Assembly: GCA_930367205.1 (NCBI GenBank) | Contig: OV884011.1 | Coordinates: forward strand, 84,925,474-84,989,473 | DNA: 64,000 nt | Source of the DNA: Acanthosoma haemorrhoidale | Lineage: Eukaryota; Arthropoda; Insecta; Hemiptera; Acanthosomatidae | Direction of reading: 5' to 3' | Part shown: positions 8,036-21,837 of the stretch, in pieces | How positions within the stretch are numbered: the stretch's first letter is position 1 | Layout of the letters: each line of letters opens with the position of its first letter | Translations under genes and position numbers: made by a program | The notes under the pieces: model-generated | Told to the model about the DNA's origin: nothing | The model's database searches: none | Seen by the model: only the letters and a program-made list of their open reading frames with translations

Positions 8036-10908
8036 TGCAGAGTAGGAGAAATCATATTCACGTATACCTTTCGGGTTATATTATTACTATTGTCGTATCT
8101 GAAGGAAACCTTCACATTCAAACAGGTACGGTGCAACCATCTCCCGTTTGTATGTTCTACTTCGTAAAAATAATTTTTTGGTTTTGAAGAAAATACGTAA
8201 AAATTGTAGTATTTTTTTTTATTTACTGTTTTTTTGGCCTACATGTATCCAGGCTAATTTTTCAATATTGTATAGCGACAATCCTAAACTGTACATTAGT
8301 ATATAATTGAATAACACATCGATCCCCAATCTTAGTTATGTACCAATAAAATGTTTTGCACTACTGGAAATAAACCTTTATTGTAGTGGCGACAGTTGAC
8401 CTGATATTTTCTATGTGTGCCGATAGAAAAGCGATTCCCCATTATATATTTGAAAGTAAAACCTCTCGTTATGGCTCGTATAATACTAAGGCTATAATGC
8501 TACAGCTATTAGGGTACAATAAAGCCCTACTTTCGACCTTTTCGACCCACCACAACTGCAATGATCCACCCACAAATGCGCTGTGGGAAGTAGGTACCAT
8601 ATTGCTTCGATACATAACTGGAACAGTCAATATAAGTTCCAGCACGTGTTCCTGCGGTACCGAGAAGGTAACAGGGTTTTAGTCCGTTACAGATATGTTA
8701 TGGCTACTGTAACTATCTGTAATTAGCTGAATGTATACTGCTACTGATTCCCACCTCTTTAATAAACCTAGCTAATAAAGTGATATTGTCTCAAGGGTTG
8801 TAGATCCCAACGGTGGTATAAATTTAACAAAGGAATCATTAAATCAAACTTTTTTGCCACAGAACTATTGTACTCATCGGTGCAAAGACACCCTTTTGTA
8901 TGCAAAGCCATACCCTTATATGCAAAGACTTTCCTATCAATAGAAAAATAAATTAGAACTAATAATAATAATCCTGCTGAAGATGATTCAAAAATATTTG
9001 TTTTATTACTAAGTTATCAATTAACACTGATTGTAAATCATATTGCTCTTTAATTCGTTTTCTGATATATTTGGTAATTTATACGACCGCAGTCGTGGCG
9101 ACATATGACATAAGACGATCCCTTCATGCTCGACAGTGATCGGTCTAAGACACCAATAACATTTTGTGAAAGCGTACATATACTTAATATATATTTACTA
9201 CTGAGCTTTGTCTGTTGGTTTGACTGTACAAGACATGTGATCTGCTTACAAGTCAGGCAATAGATTGTTTATATAGCTTTTATGAATGATAAAACTATCT
9301 AATCTGCACTCTAAAGATTCAATCAGCCGTTCTAAATAAGCACGAGCAATGATAATGCCTCACTTTAATTTAATTAACCTTAAATAAAAAAAACACGGAG
9401 CATTCTTGTCTAACTAAACAAATAGAAAGTTGTGGCTGAAATATCCCGTTTCATGGTAAGTGATAAGAAAGTTTCAATTCATTGTAAGTTTCTAACTTTC
9501 ATTTAAATATGCCGAAAGCGATTCAACCGTATCGAATAACCAAATGTATTACTTTTCAAAACCAATAATTCTATTATTGTAATTCTATTATACTTTCAGA
9601 CATCTGTCTGCATGTCTGTTCCCACAGTTTTCTTAATCCCTTGTATGCCCCAGATACATGAAATGGTACACAGATGTTCCACTTGATGATACGATGACAG
9701 AAAAAATGATAATTATCCCATTGAACATAATTAAGTTTAATTTATTAAACAAAGAAAATAAACGTTATTTTCAAAATCAATAATAATCCATACTTTCTGG
9801 CTATTCTCGAAAATGGATCATGGAATCGATTTCTTCTATTGAATCTATGGATGGCTTAAGCTGTCAAATTTTACTCTAAATCAGTGATACTACAGAGTGT
9901 GAGTTCTAGAAGCCTCATTCATTACCTTTGAAAAACTGGCCAGTTTGTTATCGTAACAAGAACCTACCCTTATGCAATATTGTAATTCGTCATATTTAAC
10001 CAGCATAATTTTCACATGAAACATATAAATAAACTGCATGTGAAAAAAATGTGAAGAATTCAGTCATTAATATTATCAATAAAAGAGAAATGTAAATATC
10101 GAAAAGATGAATAAAAAAATAAATAAATAATACTCATAAGAACGGGAATTTAAACTTAAAATGAGTGACAACATTAACGAATAGAGTTTTAATCTTAAAA
10201 TCAGTGCTGATGGATAGAACCAGGAAGAAGAGTCGGTGAGCTGCCTGAGAAGACACGAAGTGAAGACGCCCATGATGACGACCGGACATAAACTTTATTT
10301 CCAGGGAACAGAAAGGTAGGGATTTGAAGACCAGAGATAGTAATCATAAACGAGCTTCATGGTCGAAAATGTCCTATAAAACATTGATAGTAAACAAATA
10401 AAATAAACTGATTTTTATTCCACATAGCTAAAAAAACCAAAATACTCATTTTTGAAGGACTGTCAAAGTTAATTGTGTGATATGTGCCTAAGTGTAGTAA
10501 AGAATGGCTATGACTGAATATTATTTTATAGTAAGTTATACATTTGATAAGAGAATAGAAAGGCTATCGGCCATTACTCGATAAGACCTAAGAGGTGATG
10601 CGTGATCAACTCCTTTGATGACCTCAGTCCTCAGACAATCTATCGGTGACTATGCAGCCCACACTCTATCGTAAAACATTCATAGCTATGGCTTGCAGGA
10701 AAGTTGCAACAACCACGGTGCGGCCTTGCTCTTGCGAACGAATGTGAGTGGTTCTTGCTCTCTTACCACATAGGTCATCAAGGATTAGGCAACTGCTAGC
10801 GGCTGTTCTGTCACTTTGAGACCCAACCCTCGCTGTAATGGCTGGGCACTTGGGGGTCTAGATTTGAAAGAGTTTGGCATGGCGTTCAGTTATTATTAAA
10901 CTATAATC
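8036..10908. other. AT-rich DNA without a clear gene
   Basis: No supported gene apart from the weak Copia-like trace annotated at 8386-8682. About 9596-9690 carries the dispersed motif CTGTCTGC, then TGTCTGTTC, then ATGAAATGG, which also appears near 37.2 kb. The stretch 10560-10860 is more GC-balanced but shows no long ORF. Confidence 0.4.
8386..8682 (+). pseudogene. Possible Copia RNase H-region trace (weak)
   Basis: A 98-codon ORF whose C-terminal half (about residues 60-80) reads roughly as a Trp-Glu block followed by LLRYITGTVN. This recalls the HWxAxKRILRYLKGT segment between RT and RNase H of Copia polyproteins. The upstream half does not align convincingly and no neighbouring Copia domain was recognised. 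The match is short and could be chance. Confidence 0.22.
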
Positions 10909-10913
10909 AATAT
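10909..10913. repeat. Left 5-bp duplication (AATAT) of the solo LTR
   Basis: AATAT precedes the TG at 10914 and is repeated at 11834-11838 just after the terminal CA. Confidence 0.75.
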
Positions 10914-11833
10914 TGCAGCAACCGCTAACTACATAAGATAAATCACCATCTACTCTATTGTATATAATGTAAATTAGTATGCTATATTGTAAATTAAGTT
11001 AAACAAATGTAAATAATATTACCAAACCAAAAAGTCATATCAGTGTAAATAATGTAAACAATAAATGAAAGCTGCAGACGAGTTCAGAGGGAGCCAGGTG
11101 TTCTTAGCTAGGTAGGTGTATATTATAACTTGAATAAAATGTAGCCTAACTACAGGAAATACAATGAAGAAACTGTAAATAGATTCGCCTGAGAATCTAA
11201 AATTATATGTAAATTTAAAGGAGCTATGAAATAAATTTAAAAAAACAAAACCAAAAAAAAACCTAGACTATTCATTCAAGCTACGGCTCTCCTCTGGACT
11301 GGTACTTGCAGCTGCACTGATGTTCCAAGATATTGCCTTCTTATTTATGAAAACTTCTACATTTCTATCCTCGCCTTGCTATGTTTCAGTCCGGCGTTGT
11401 CAGACCCCACATCTTCCTCGTGGATGATAGACCCTGCCTTTGTCTCGCTAAAACTAGCACCTCCAAGGAAGAGATCTCTTCCATGTGGGCGACGGTCTCT
11501 GGTCCCCTACAAACTTTACCTAGTAGCGTCTCCCTCACCAATCCAGCCTCTCTCCGGTTCACACTCGCCTTTGGGATCCGGACGGTTTTCACCTACCCTT
11601 AGATACCGAGTGTGAATTCGTGGTCATTCCAAGACCACATAAACTACCTATAATACCTACCATGTAACTCTTCTCCTGAACATTGTGCACCGTCGGGGCA
11701 CATACCTATCAGAGATGGAGTCAGATAGCTCAGTAATAAAACCCATCAAGCAATCGTCCAGGTCATAGCCTATTCAACTCTCATTCCGTCACCAGGGCTA
11801 GGGTAACTAGGCCCCCCTTGTGACGACCCGACA
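10914..11833 (+). mobile_element. Solo LTR, family C
   Basis: 920 bp starting TGCAGC and ending CGACA, flanked by AATAT duplications. Its first about 150 bp and last about 540 bp are alignable to the LTR at 62330-63507. Shared blocks include ACCGCTAACTACATAAGA, TTATGAAAAC, CTCGCCTTTGGGATCCGGAC, CCGAGTGTGAATTCGTGG and GTGACGACCCG. The middle (about 11060-11280) does not align. Repeated TGTAAAT motifs occupy 10970-11065. No coding sequence, primer site or polypurine tract is adjacent, so this is what LTR-LTR recombination leaves behind. Two plus-strand ORFs of 73-79 codons at 11376-11615 lie inside the LTR and are not genes. Confidence 0.85.
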
Positions 11834-12365
11834 AATATCATAGACAAACTTACTTCTAAACAATGAAATCTTGCTTAAACAACAATTTAGAAACCTATAA
11901 GATGTTCATTATTATTTAGGGTCCCTCAAGAATCAATACTAGGACCATTACGTTTTGGTCAGGACTCATAGTAGCAGCTGTTAGTTGCTTTACATTGTCT
12001 TCATCCCTAGCAATGGCTTTGATGTCAGGAAAATTTACCTGCCATATGACAATACACAAATCAATGTTCCTGATGTGATCTCGACCGTCCTATCCCCTCC
12101 AAAAACTTTCAGATAATGTCATCAATGTATAAAGGATGTTAAACGTACAAAGATTTACAGGACCAAACCTTTCATCTAATCCAGTTGTTCTCAACCTTTT
12201 TTGGACAGTCATCCTGTTCCAGATACTCAACCCCACTACTTTAACACTGACATGCCCCACTATTGAGTTGTTACTAACCCCTCCCCCCCCCCAAACTAAC
12301 CTCATTTTGAATAATTGTTACTGGTACATTTTGATTTTCAGGAATTACTCCGGTTTCAATCAATT
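11834..12365. other. Right AATAT duplication, then no gene
   Basis: AATAT at 11834-11838 is the right duplication of the solo LTR. The remainder shows no supported gene; the ORFs at 12090-12372 are low-complexity, with a C-rich run at 12283-12292. Confidence 0.4.
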
Positions 12366-12440
12366 TTATTAAGATAAAATTACAATCTGCCTTTTATTAG
12401 GCAATGAGTAATTGAGATAAATGTTATCATTCATACCATA
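12366..12440 (-). mobile_element. LINE family 2 3' end (minus strand)
   Basis: The reverse complement reads GGTATGAATGATAACATTT, then ATTACT-ATTGCCTAATAAAA and GGCAGATTGTAATTTTA. It matches the tails at 1-75 and 50150-50240. Only the terminal about 75 bp are present, so this is a severely 5'-truncated copy. Confidence 0.65.
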
Positions 12441-15400
12441 TTAGGAATTACTATGTAATAATAAATAACCCTGAGACAAAAGTTTAATTCAACATGTCGT
12501 GCAATAGGTAGGTAGACCTAGGTAGGAAGGAAATTAGCTATGATCAAGAAAATCTTCTGGCTTTAAAAAACAATGATAATATCAGTTAAATGGAAGTCGG
12601 TGAGTGTCAGATCACCTATTTTTTATTCAGGTTGTCCCTGGAAAGCACCGATTTACGTTTTGTTCCATTTTTTTTCCTTATTTTTTACTAGTTGTTTTAA
12701 ATCGATGCCATTTGCAGCCTTGCTAAATTATCACCCCCTGACAAACAAAATTGTCCACTTGGGACGATGTGCCCCGTGTAGAGAAGGAATGCTCTAAACC
12801 ATTGTAGCTAAACAAATCACCGAGCTATGAACAATTATTAACGAATTTAAATGAAAGGTCAAACCCTTAAAGTTTATATTTATACAACCAATCCGTTTGG
12901 TGGCATTGAAAGAAACAGTCCATTCATAACAGATGACAATGAAATGTATACAACGTTCACATCATTTCCTATGACCATGAGAATTGTATCTCACGAAGAA
13001 TTCGTGATACCTACAGCTTTAGAGATGAAGTTGCTATTATTATTAATTACGCCTATTATCATTTATCAGCTGGTGTAATGGAGGGTAGTAATAACACGAT
13101 TAAAATTACTAACTAAACCTAATAGCTTAATTTGCCGCCTCCTACATTAATTTTTATCGTCAATCATGCAGGCCGTTTGTTTGAGCAGGAGCCTCTTGAG
13201 TATGTACAAATAACATGGCAATGAAAAGGTGACCGTATCGAAACGGGAGCGGTGTCGTAAGCCAAAAGGTCAGCTCGAAATATCTGCAAGCAATAGGGCG
13301 ACACGATTCCGTGACTGAGTCACAGTATCTGCAGAAAAGTTCGAACAATAGGGCAACTTAAATTTCAAATTGTCTAATAGAGTTATTGAGATATCGATTG
13401 TACTCAAATGTCTTGTATCCGACTATACTCTCAAGTGGGAGGTATCTCGATGATGGCATACTCTAACATAACCTCGATCGAAGTGTTTTCCCTTCGAATA
13501 TACGGGATCGGATCGCAAACATGTTATTATGGGAATATTTCACAAGTAGCTATTGTTCAGCAAAATGGAGATCCTATCGGCATCGAGCATCTTTACGGAA
13601 AGTATTTCAAGAACCTCCAACATAATTAGTACCAATGTAATTGTATATTAGAGGTAAATGTAAGTAGGCCGAGGATTACCTAGAAAGGTATTTAGGTAAC
13701 GGATATTCCGCAGTTGATCTTGACACAACCACAATTTCAAGCAGAGCAATATCCTCTTTTAGTGTATTGTGTGAAAGAGAATTTGAAAAATAATTTGTGT
13801 ACCAGAATAGTATAATTCCACTGCAGTATGCTTCTTGCTATTAGGAGGGACCCGGTCTATAGCAAAGATCTATTACCTCACACTCCAAAACTAGATAAAG
13901 AATAATATCCCACAAAAAGAGGTACCAAAATGAGAGGATATACTGATATTCTTTATGAATTTACCATTGACGTTTGTCTTTGGGTAAAGGTTTTTTTCTC
14001 AACAGGCTGGAGTTGGTAGTACACTTTGTTTGTAATGCACAGCATACAAACTCAATATTTAAAGCTCCAAATTCAATCAATTTGCAAATAAATAAATAGC
14101 AACTGTATAGTTCATTCTTAACGAAGGAATAAAAAGTTTTATAACTAAAGTAACTTAATATTACATAGCAGTAATGAAAGCATATCATATAACTTGAACT
14201 GTTTGTAGTTAGAAATCGTAGTGAAAACTAATAAATTGAAAAAATGGGTAAACGCTTCCCAAATACACAATCCCAAATAGAATAATTCTCATGCATAATA
14301 GGGTCGCATGTTAAGTACGAAGAAGATGGACTACGAAAGAGCTGATCATGTTATCCTCAACTTGTGGATATTGAACAAATAACGTATTTAAATAGTTTTG
14401 GAGTGAAAAGTCAACAGGAGAACAAATTTCAAACCAATGCTCACTCTGGTTCGGAATTAAACTCGTAACAACGCCCCGTCACCAATTACTTCATTTTGAG
14501 TAATCTAAGTATTAGAAGTTAGGTAATCAGAAGAGAGGTAACAATATAAGAGCAATTGACTAGAAAGAAGTGTTGTTCACAGGAGGCACCTCCTGAGGAA
14601 CGGCAATGGTTCTCTTTGTACACAAACCCATAGGTACCTCTAGTACAAGAGAAGTACAATGTAGGATAATGTCTAGGAGGGGTTGGCTACTGATCGTGTC
14701 TTTATACAGAGGCAATTATGACAATGGTCGTTCAAATGATGCACTCGAAACTAAAATTCAAATGTATATAACGGCATTACCCAGGCAGTTGGTTATCTAA
14801 GGTACAATAGCACGAAGTTTGAATTGTAATCAATGTGGCCTATACTCCTATTGCACAAGATGTTTCTGCTGTAATGTTGTTCAGTTTATCTGGGGTAGGC
14901 AGCATTACATAAAGGTAAACATTTTCATGTTTCCAAATACTAATTTGATCTGTATATATGTGCCATTTATAAAGTTCGTAATGTTAAGCGAAGCTAGCGA
15001 AGATCTTAGGGAGATTTATTTCGCTACGTACTTTCGTAATTGCGTAGTCGGGTGCAAAATGGAAGAAGTATGGCGCATAGTTTTCTACTCAGTTGGAACA
15101 CTGTTATATCTTCCAGGTCCAACAGAAATGCCTGTAATATCTTCGTGGCCGTGACTAGGAAAAATAAAATGCAGTAAAATATTAATTGAAATAAACTCGC
15201 AAACTTTGTAACCGAAGATTCCATTGGAATTTCCAAAATCTATTTACATGCAACTTAAATTGCTCACAACGTGGATTAAATTTGAAACAAACATTGCCTG
15301 AGATTACAAACATGCGAGGGGTAAGCATGAGGTTTGCACATGCGAAATAGGAATTAGTAATAGGAATGGTGGAAAAATAATAGCTGATCACGGATGAGAG

Positions 15401-16030
15401 TGGTTGATTACTTTAAAATTTCAACCTTCAGATGTTCACAACTTATCCAGAAATACTTACGATAAAACGAGGTCTAGTCGTAGAATATACTAGTACTGAT
15501 TTTTTAAATTTATTTCAGACTGTATGCATTATGACAAACATTGCTGTTGTCTATACTGTACTTCGTATAATGATTATACATCACGATCAAATTATACAGT
15601 TAACACAGAATTAATTAAATTTAATTGCCTAATACACTCTCAAGGTAACTCTAACAATAGATTGAGTCCCAGTAATTTACTTCACGGTCAAACTACATTT
15701 TGAATTAAAAAACCAAAAAAATAATAAAAAATATTCCACAATTAATATTTAATTATTCCTAGCGATACTTACTTCCGTTTTGTGATTCTTTACTAAAATA
15801 AAAACATATAATGTGATAAGAAAGGTTCATAGTGCACAGTGAGTTGTTTCGTAATATGAAAATTATTGTTTTAATCCAATTTGAATCTATAAATAGAATT
15901 TACATCACCGTGCCCAAGTTTTTATTCCAAAATGTTTGAATTTCTCAAGTTTCGAAGCGGAAAAAGCGACTTATCTAAAGCACACTTACACCCAAATACA
16001 TATTATATCAATTTAAAGTCATTAGTCAAA
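12441..16030. other. No recognisable gene
   Basis: AT-rich. ORFs of 60-111 codons (for example 12851-13078, 13408-13629, 14819-15154) have no domain I recognise, no coding-type composition and no paralogue in the window. A small imperfect duplication ending in CAATAGGGC lies at 13281-13352 and includes the palindrome GTGACTGAGTCAC. Confidence 0.35.
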
Positions 16031-16037
16031 GAAAAAA

Positions 16038-16120
16038 GCTATTGACAGGCCTGGGGGTCGAATCCGGAACATCCTGACCTCGGTCCATGCGCGCGCTTTA
16101 CCTACTGGACTGGCGTTTTA
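16038..16120 (-). mobile_element. tRNA-derived SINE head or tRNA pseudogene
   Basis: On the minus strand it reads like a tRNA. An A-box-like GTAGGTAAAGCGCGC is followed, at tRNA-like spacing, by a B-box-like CCGGATTCGACCCCC, with partial acceptor complementarity (GCC / GGC). It is locally GC-rich in an AT-rich setting. No proper anticodon arm can be drawn, so it is not a working tRNA gene. It differs from the SINE family at 35.8 and 38.4 kb. Confidence 0.4.
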
Positions 16121-18375
16121 CCTGCGAATCATAAGCCTAGTCAATTTATAATGCTTTTAGCTTATCTTGTATAACCTCTGAAAACAGAGTAAGGGTTCAT
16201 AGGTATTGTGGATATCTATTTTTTTAATGGTTAGTGACTAGTCTCATGTCAGATATTGATGAATGTATTTTGTCCTTATGAGTCATCCAGAGTGATATAT
16301 TCCGAGAAGATATTATCTGTAAGCAATCATTTTCCTAAATTCATCCTACATGTTATGGTCTCCAGTTTTGATTGTTACAACTCTCAGAAGAAAGACTTTT
16401 TTTGATTAAATAATTGTGTGTGAAACGTAAACCGTTTCTTTAGGTAAGCGATTTATTCATGTCCGGAGATTTATATTTATATGTTGAATGATAATGTGAT
16501 AATACTGCGAAGTCCTGATACAAAACAGTAAACGACGACTTCTTTGATGTCAGTATGAGCGTTTTACCTGCACACCTGAAAGAGTACGCGAGAGCTCGCG
16601 AGACTAATCCACACTTAACGGTCCATCCTACCGCACGATTCAGCGGGTCCGTATCAGCCACAGGCAACCGAAGGACGTGCGAGCAAGCCGGGTATTGTCC
16701 GTACGTTGCAGAACATACGCTGTCATAGGTTAGCGGACATCAGAATGTTTCAATCTGACAGAAATTTTAAAATTACCTTTGCAGGTATATTCGACAACGC
16801 CTCAAAATATACTGATCATTTTTTGGTTAATATGCAATCATGGACAGTAGGAAAAACAAAATAAACTTGAAAAACTCGATAATACTTCAAAATAGTTATA
16901 ATAATAAGTAATTCAAATTTCATGCCAAGACTAAATCCAGGTAGGTATTCACATAAGTATTTCTCGAAAGTTTTCCTTTACATTCAATGCACTTTATTTC
17001 GTTCATATTTAGACTATATCTACTATGTAAATAAAGAAGCAGAATTTCGACCCATTTAAGAAAAGTATAAGACCGGATTTTTTTTCATTTATTTTAAATT
17101 CTACATACTTGCGTGTGGTTTGTGCGTTTGTTATTTTAAGAATTTATCCTGCTTTAATGGAATACTGTTCATGTTTTAGATTGAGTTTTAAAATTATAAT
17201 CTAACAGTAACAGGGTTATTAAGTAAGTTATTACATTAATTTATTTCTTGTATTACATAAGTAGGAGTGTCTGCCTCCACAGTGAGTATATGTGAATATA
17301 TAAGTCATTTAGAATCAGAACCCACTAAATCCCAAAATTTGGATTTTTTCTTGAATTTTAGAGTTCAAAGGGTCTTATAACTCTAGGCCTGACGATTAAC
17401 GTTAAAACCCGTTATAATGGGTGTCCATAAATGTCCGGTCAAAAATCGCCTTAGATAATATTTTTTATATTTCCTTTATTATTACTATCTTGTTGATAGA
17501 AAATCATCTTTTTATTCAAAAGACAAAAAAAAAGTGTAAAATGGTGAATTATTGATAGTAAAAAGGTACTGAAATCGACTAGAACAACATACAATTTTAT
17601 ATCGTAGGCTCCCAAACTTTATTTATGAGAATATCTTTGATGACTTTATTTTTGTTTTATAGTTAATAATGTATATTTAACTATTGGGGGAAAAAATAAT
17701 ATTAAACCTTAATCAGACAGGTCACAGCAGCCGTGAATTTAGATGTTTTCAATTGGATGTCAGTAACAACATTCTTAGCAATTCTTTCTTAACTAGCTTT
17801 AAGAAAATTTCTTAAATGTTTGGTAAGGAGCCAATATCTTACTTCCATTTCCTAACCATCCTACACTAGAAGCTGGTGCAGACATGTATGGTATAATGGA
17901 CGACGTCATTAACAATTTTGATGAAAATATAACGACTTTCTTTCGTTGAGCAAGCTAATGTCAAAACAAATAATCGACTTATACACTTCGAATACTTTAT
18001 GAGTTGGTTTTTGAAACAGAAAACTTATAAGTTAGAAGTGGGTGAGCTTATAATAGATTCAAGACCAATCTATATAAGAAATCTCGGGATTATTTTTACG
18101 GCATTTCTAGAATTAAACAGGCCAAAGACGTTTGCTCCATAATTCACGTATGCAAGTAGAGCCTTTCCATTTGGGCTCGATAATATTGAAAAAACTATCA
18201 ACTATCAAAAGACAAAGCAGACAGACCAGGAAACGGACGGGACAGAGGTGCGCCCATGGGTGACGTAATGATAGCTTGTACACACACTCGGTGAGTTATG
18301 GTTTTGAATTCACGCAGTATGGTCGTCCACTGCCTAACACTGTATACAATATAAACCACGCATGCATAACCGGAA
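16121..18375. other. No recognisable gene; one GC-rich patch
   Basis: About 16555-16745 is much richer in G and C than its surroundings, with several CpG-containing words (GAGAGCTCGCGAG). It carries a minus-strand 75-codon ORF (16440-16667) of unknown nature. The rest is AT-rich and featureless. Confidence 0.3.
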
Positions 18376-18545
18376 AATCAGCTATGTCTAGCTTTTCCCC
18401 ATTTATCAATGGAAGCTCTAAGCTTAATATCCAGACTAAATTTTCCTACGCAGCTCTTACTTGGAGCTTAGTCAGTCATACCGATATCATCAAACTTCAA
18501 ATAATCCAAAATAAGTTTCTAATAATAATTTTTGACCAAAGCTGA
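18376..18545 (+). pseudogene. LINE reverse-transcriptase C-terminal remnant
   Basis: The translation contains PFINGSSKLNIQTK, then ALTWSLVSHTDIIKLQIIQNK. This matches the thumb region of Jockey-type RTs, where an xPLINRxSKL block is followed by RPxLTYAxPxW and IxKLQxxQNKxLR. The canonical YAxPxWG part is lost or altered and no endonuclease or palm domain is nearby. It is a decayed fragment of a LINE distinct from the intact copy at 3.8 kb. Confidence 0.55.
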
Positions 18546-21500
18546 ATATATTCTAAATATTTTAAAAGCGATAACCACAAAATGTATAGATAAATGTAAA
18601 ATTATATAATGTGAGTATCCAATACTTAAACGTATTGCTAATACCAATAAATAACACACACATTAGGGCTTAGAGTGTAATATATTTTCTATTGTCTAGT
18701 TTTTATTTTTTTTGTTGCTCGGTTTTTAGTTTTGTATTTTTTCCTGAATTAAAATTTATTTGTAATGATTAATGAATACTGTAATCATAATCAAGAGCGA
18801 TGGTGTTATTTTTTTTTGTTGAGACCAGACGCATCACATATTAGTGTCAGGTTATGTTTATCATGTAAATATCTGAGGTGTTTAGGCAGATAATTCAGAT
18901 GTCCGAAAAATTTATGTTTTGAGTTGATATGTGGTTCTTAAATTTGGGAAAAGTTGATAGGTAGAATTATAAAATAATAGTAAGTTATTCTTAGTGACAA
19001 ATGCTGATGTATAAAAATTGAAATTATTGGTTAAGTAAACCATGATATGTTACATATCAGATATTGGCATCGTCTATTAATAAAAGAAATGCTAGGGTGA
19101 AAAGTTGGCAAACGTTGATATGTCGTCATATTAACATGTTGGTTTTTGTATTATCTACAACCAAGCTAACAAAAGTGAAATAACTTCTCTTACACTGTTA
19201 TACACAACTTGTTAGCGTTTACCTCAGTAATCTGTGTAATAGTTGAATTCATGAATTTATTGATTTGAATTGAAAACTGCATTGCATACGTTGGATTTGA
19301 GATAACTGAAATATATATATATATAATAGGACGTTTTTACATTAATAAGTAGTCGTTATTTTTAAAGTTGTGAGAACTTCCACACAAAGTACTATACTGC
19401 ATCCGTTGATGATTTCTTGTCTGAGCCAAGGATCTCCTTTGAGGAACTATTTTGTCCCCCCTGGCTTTACCATATTTATTTGTAAATAGATATATCCTCC
19501 AGTAGGGTGGAATGTAAATATTTGAATCTCTTCCATTATTGCATCAAGGTTCAAGAGGATAATCAAATCTATCAAATGATTAATATAATATCCAGCACTT
19601 TCCTAACTGGAGTGATTATGTTGAATTTATTCTAAATAACATGTGCTCCGCCAGGTATGAATCGAACAAGTGCCGCTCCAAACCAAGCGAACTGTAACCT
19701 ACGCCCTATTTCTTCAGCCACTACTATCTCTATGAAGAACAAACATTGTTCAATCAAAGAATGAGGCTTCGTTTTGAGACGACCTACTTTGGATCCAATT
19801 GCTTTCGCTAAACTAGGCTACCATGATGAGTGTGAAAATGGATCGAGGGAATATCAACCATAGCGGTTTTGGTAAACGTTTGACATTAAAAACAAAAACG
19901 TTGTTTATGATTCAACCCGAAACACATTTGTTGAAGATGTCACCAAAGGAAGCAATATATATTTACAATATACATACACGTAGTCAGTAGATACAGCTAA
20001 AATTCTTGATATTATGAAAACCTTATTCTTTAAACATCTTGTGTCCTAAATCATTCCTTCTGCTTTGGATTTATTCACAAATTAATATGACATGGTGGAG
20101 ACAGATCTTTTCGTAATCAATCGAAGTCTATTGTAAAGAAAATATCACTTTCATCAAGTATCTAAAGACAGAGGATTATTACACGAACAAAAATTGAATC
20201 CGAGAGATCTCCTATTCGGCTTGAGATTTTAATTGTAGATCTAGACCAAGAATAATGACAAATGCATTAAAACTAACTCTGCCTCCGTGCGAAAAAGTTA
20301 CAAAAGCCAACCATTAAAAGAATCTTTGGGAGGGAATTCGTGGGTCCTCCGCCTCCACCCTTACGTTCTAATGAGTGCCGTTGAACTCTTGAGAACCACG
20401 ATGAGAGTGAACAGGAAGGAGTATGTAATCTAGAAATAGTAACGTCCGATTGTGAAAAAACAGTTTTGTTCGTTAATGTTTAAGATTTCTCAAGTCCTCC
20501 AGCTTAGAATCTATTAGAATGTACATTCACACTGGCGATAGCAGTCAAGTCAGCTCATGGTACTATCAACTAGGAGACCTGACCAATTTATGTTACGGCC
20601 AACTGTCGTTCGGTCCACAGGGATATTGAAACATTGGTGTTCAAGAAGATTTTGACTGAAACCATCTTTTGAGAATATATATATATCTGGGAGTTACGGC
20701 AATATTTATAAAAAATGTATGTCATCTTTTACTAACCGTCTACGTGCTGTGAAATATTCTATCTCTTCCTAGAAAATCCAGACAAGTGAGTAAATACAAA
20801 ATTTTCTATTTCGAAAACGTGCGATAGTAAACAATGTGAAAAAATGACTGTAAAAACAAATTATATAAATCTATGATCTCTAGAAAAATAAAATAGTGAG
20901 GCTACTGATGGATGGTTGGAGAATCTAATATACGCACTCCTATGAAAAAGGGTGTGAGTCCCTAAGTATCTCTAAAGAATGGTTCTTTTATGCTGTGCTC
21001 CAAGAGCGATCTCAAATGTCTATTGTGAAATCCTATGAAAAACGAAATTTCTTTTGACATGATTCTGCGCTTTAAGCTACGACACGTCCATTGCCAATGG
21101 TGATCCTGGTAATGTTCTACAACGAGACCAATTAATTAAATTGACTAAAAAAGAAGAATTTTCAGAACGGCGCGGAATGAAAATAAAAACGTTCTCTCCC
21201 CGGGCAGCAAACTAGAACTAAACTTGATGACTTTCACAAACCACTTCTGCCCCTGATGCAGTTAATTCAAGGCTTGTAGTGTCGAAAACTTAACGGATAA
21301 CAAGCAACGTTGAATCGCTTAATCCATTAAATCTGTTAGAAATATTTTTGAAGGATTTACCACTTTGAGCCGAGTAAGTAGAGCAATGTAAATCCATGGC
21401 CGATTCTACAACTAAGAGGTTTATAACGGGACAGTAAAGAAAGAGTGAAAAAATAAATTCATTTTATATGCTCAACCACCTTAGACATTGAAATACATAA

Positions 21501-21837
21501 GTGAAAAAAAAAAAAAAAAATGAAGATAGCTAAATGGAAATAAAGATCCAGTAAAGTAGTTTTTTTGGGATATATTTTACAGGAAGGGTCCAGTTTCATT
21601 TAGGAAAGCGGGCGATTGTCTGTCTGTCTGTATACTCTATGATAGTGATACGAGAAATGATTTAATCAATCTGTAATTTGAAAGGTATATTTTGTAATGA
21701 AGTATAAAAAAACCAAAAAAAACAACGATTTTTTCTCCTTCTTACAGACGCTTAAAAACAGTAATGTAAAAATAACCACGAACATATTAAAAAAAATTAT
21801 GTTTTTTTGATAGAGAAGTATCAAAATGAGAGTAACA
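18546..21837. other. No recognisable gene
   Basis: AT-rich with homopolymer runs (A16 near 21505) and a TCTG tetranucleotide run near 21617-21632. About 19650-19740 has a short tRNA-like stretch on the minus strand that is too degenerate to call. Confidence 0.35.

Noticed and set aside
11376..11615. Two overlapping plus-strand ORFs of 73-79 codons
   Set aside because: They lie inside the solo LTR, and the homologous LTR at 62.3 kb does not preserve them.
12851..13629. ORFs of 73-75 codons suggesting a small secreted or membrane protein
   Set aside because: Composition is AT-driven, no domain, no conserved motif and no splice context that I can support.
19650..19740. tRNA-like stretch on the minus strand
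   Set aside because: Only a vague B-box-like phrase; no stems can be paired.
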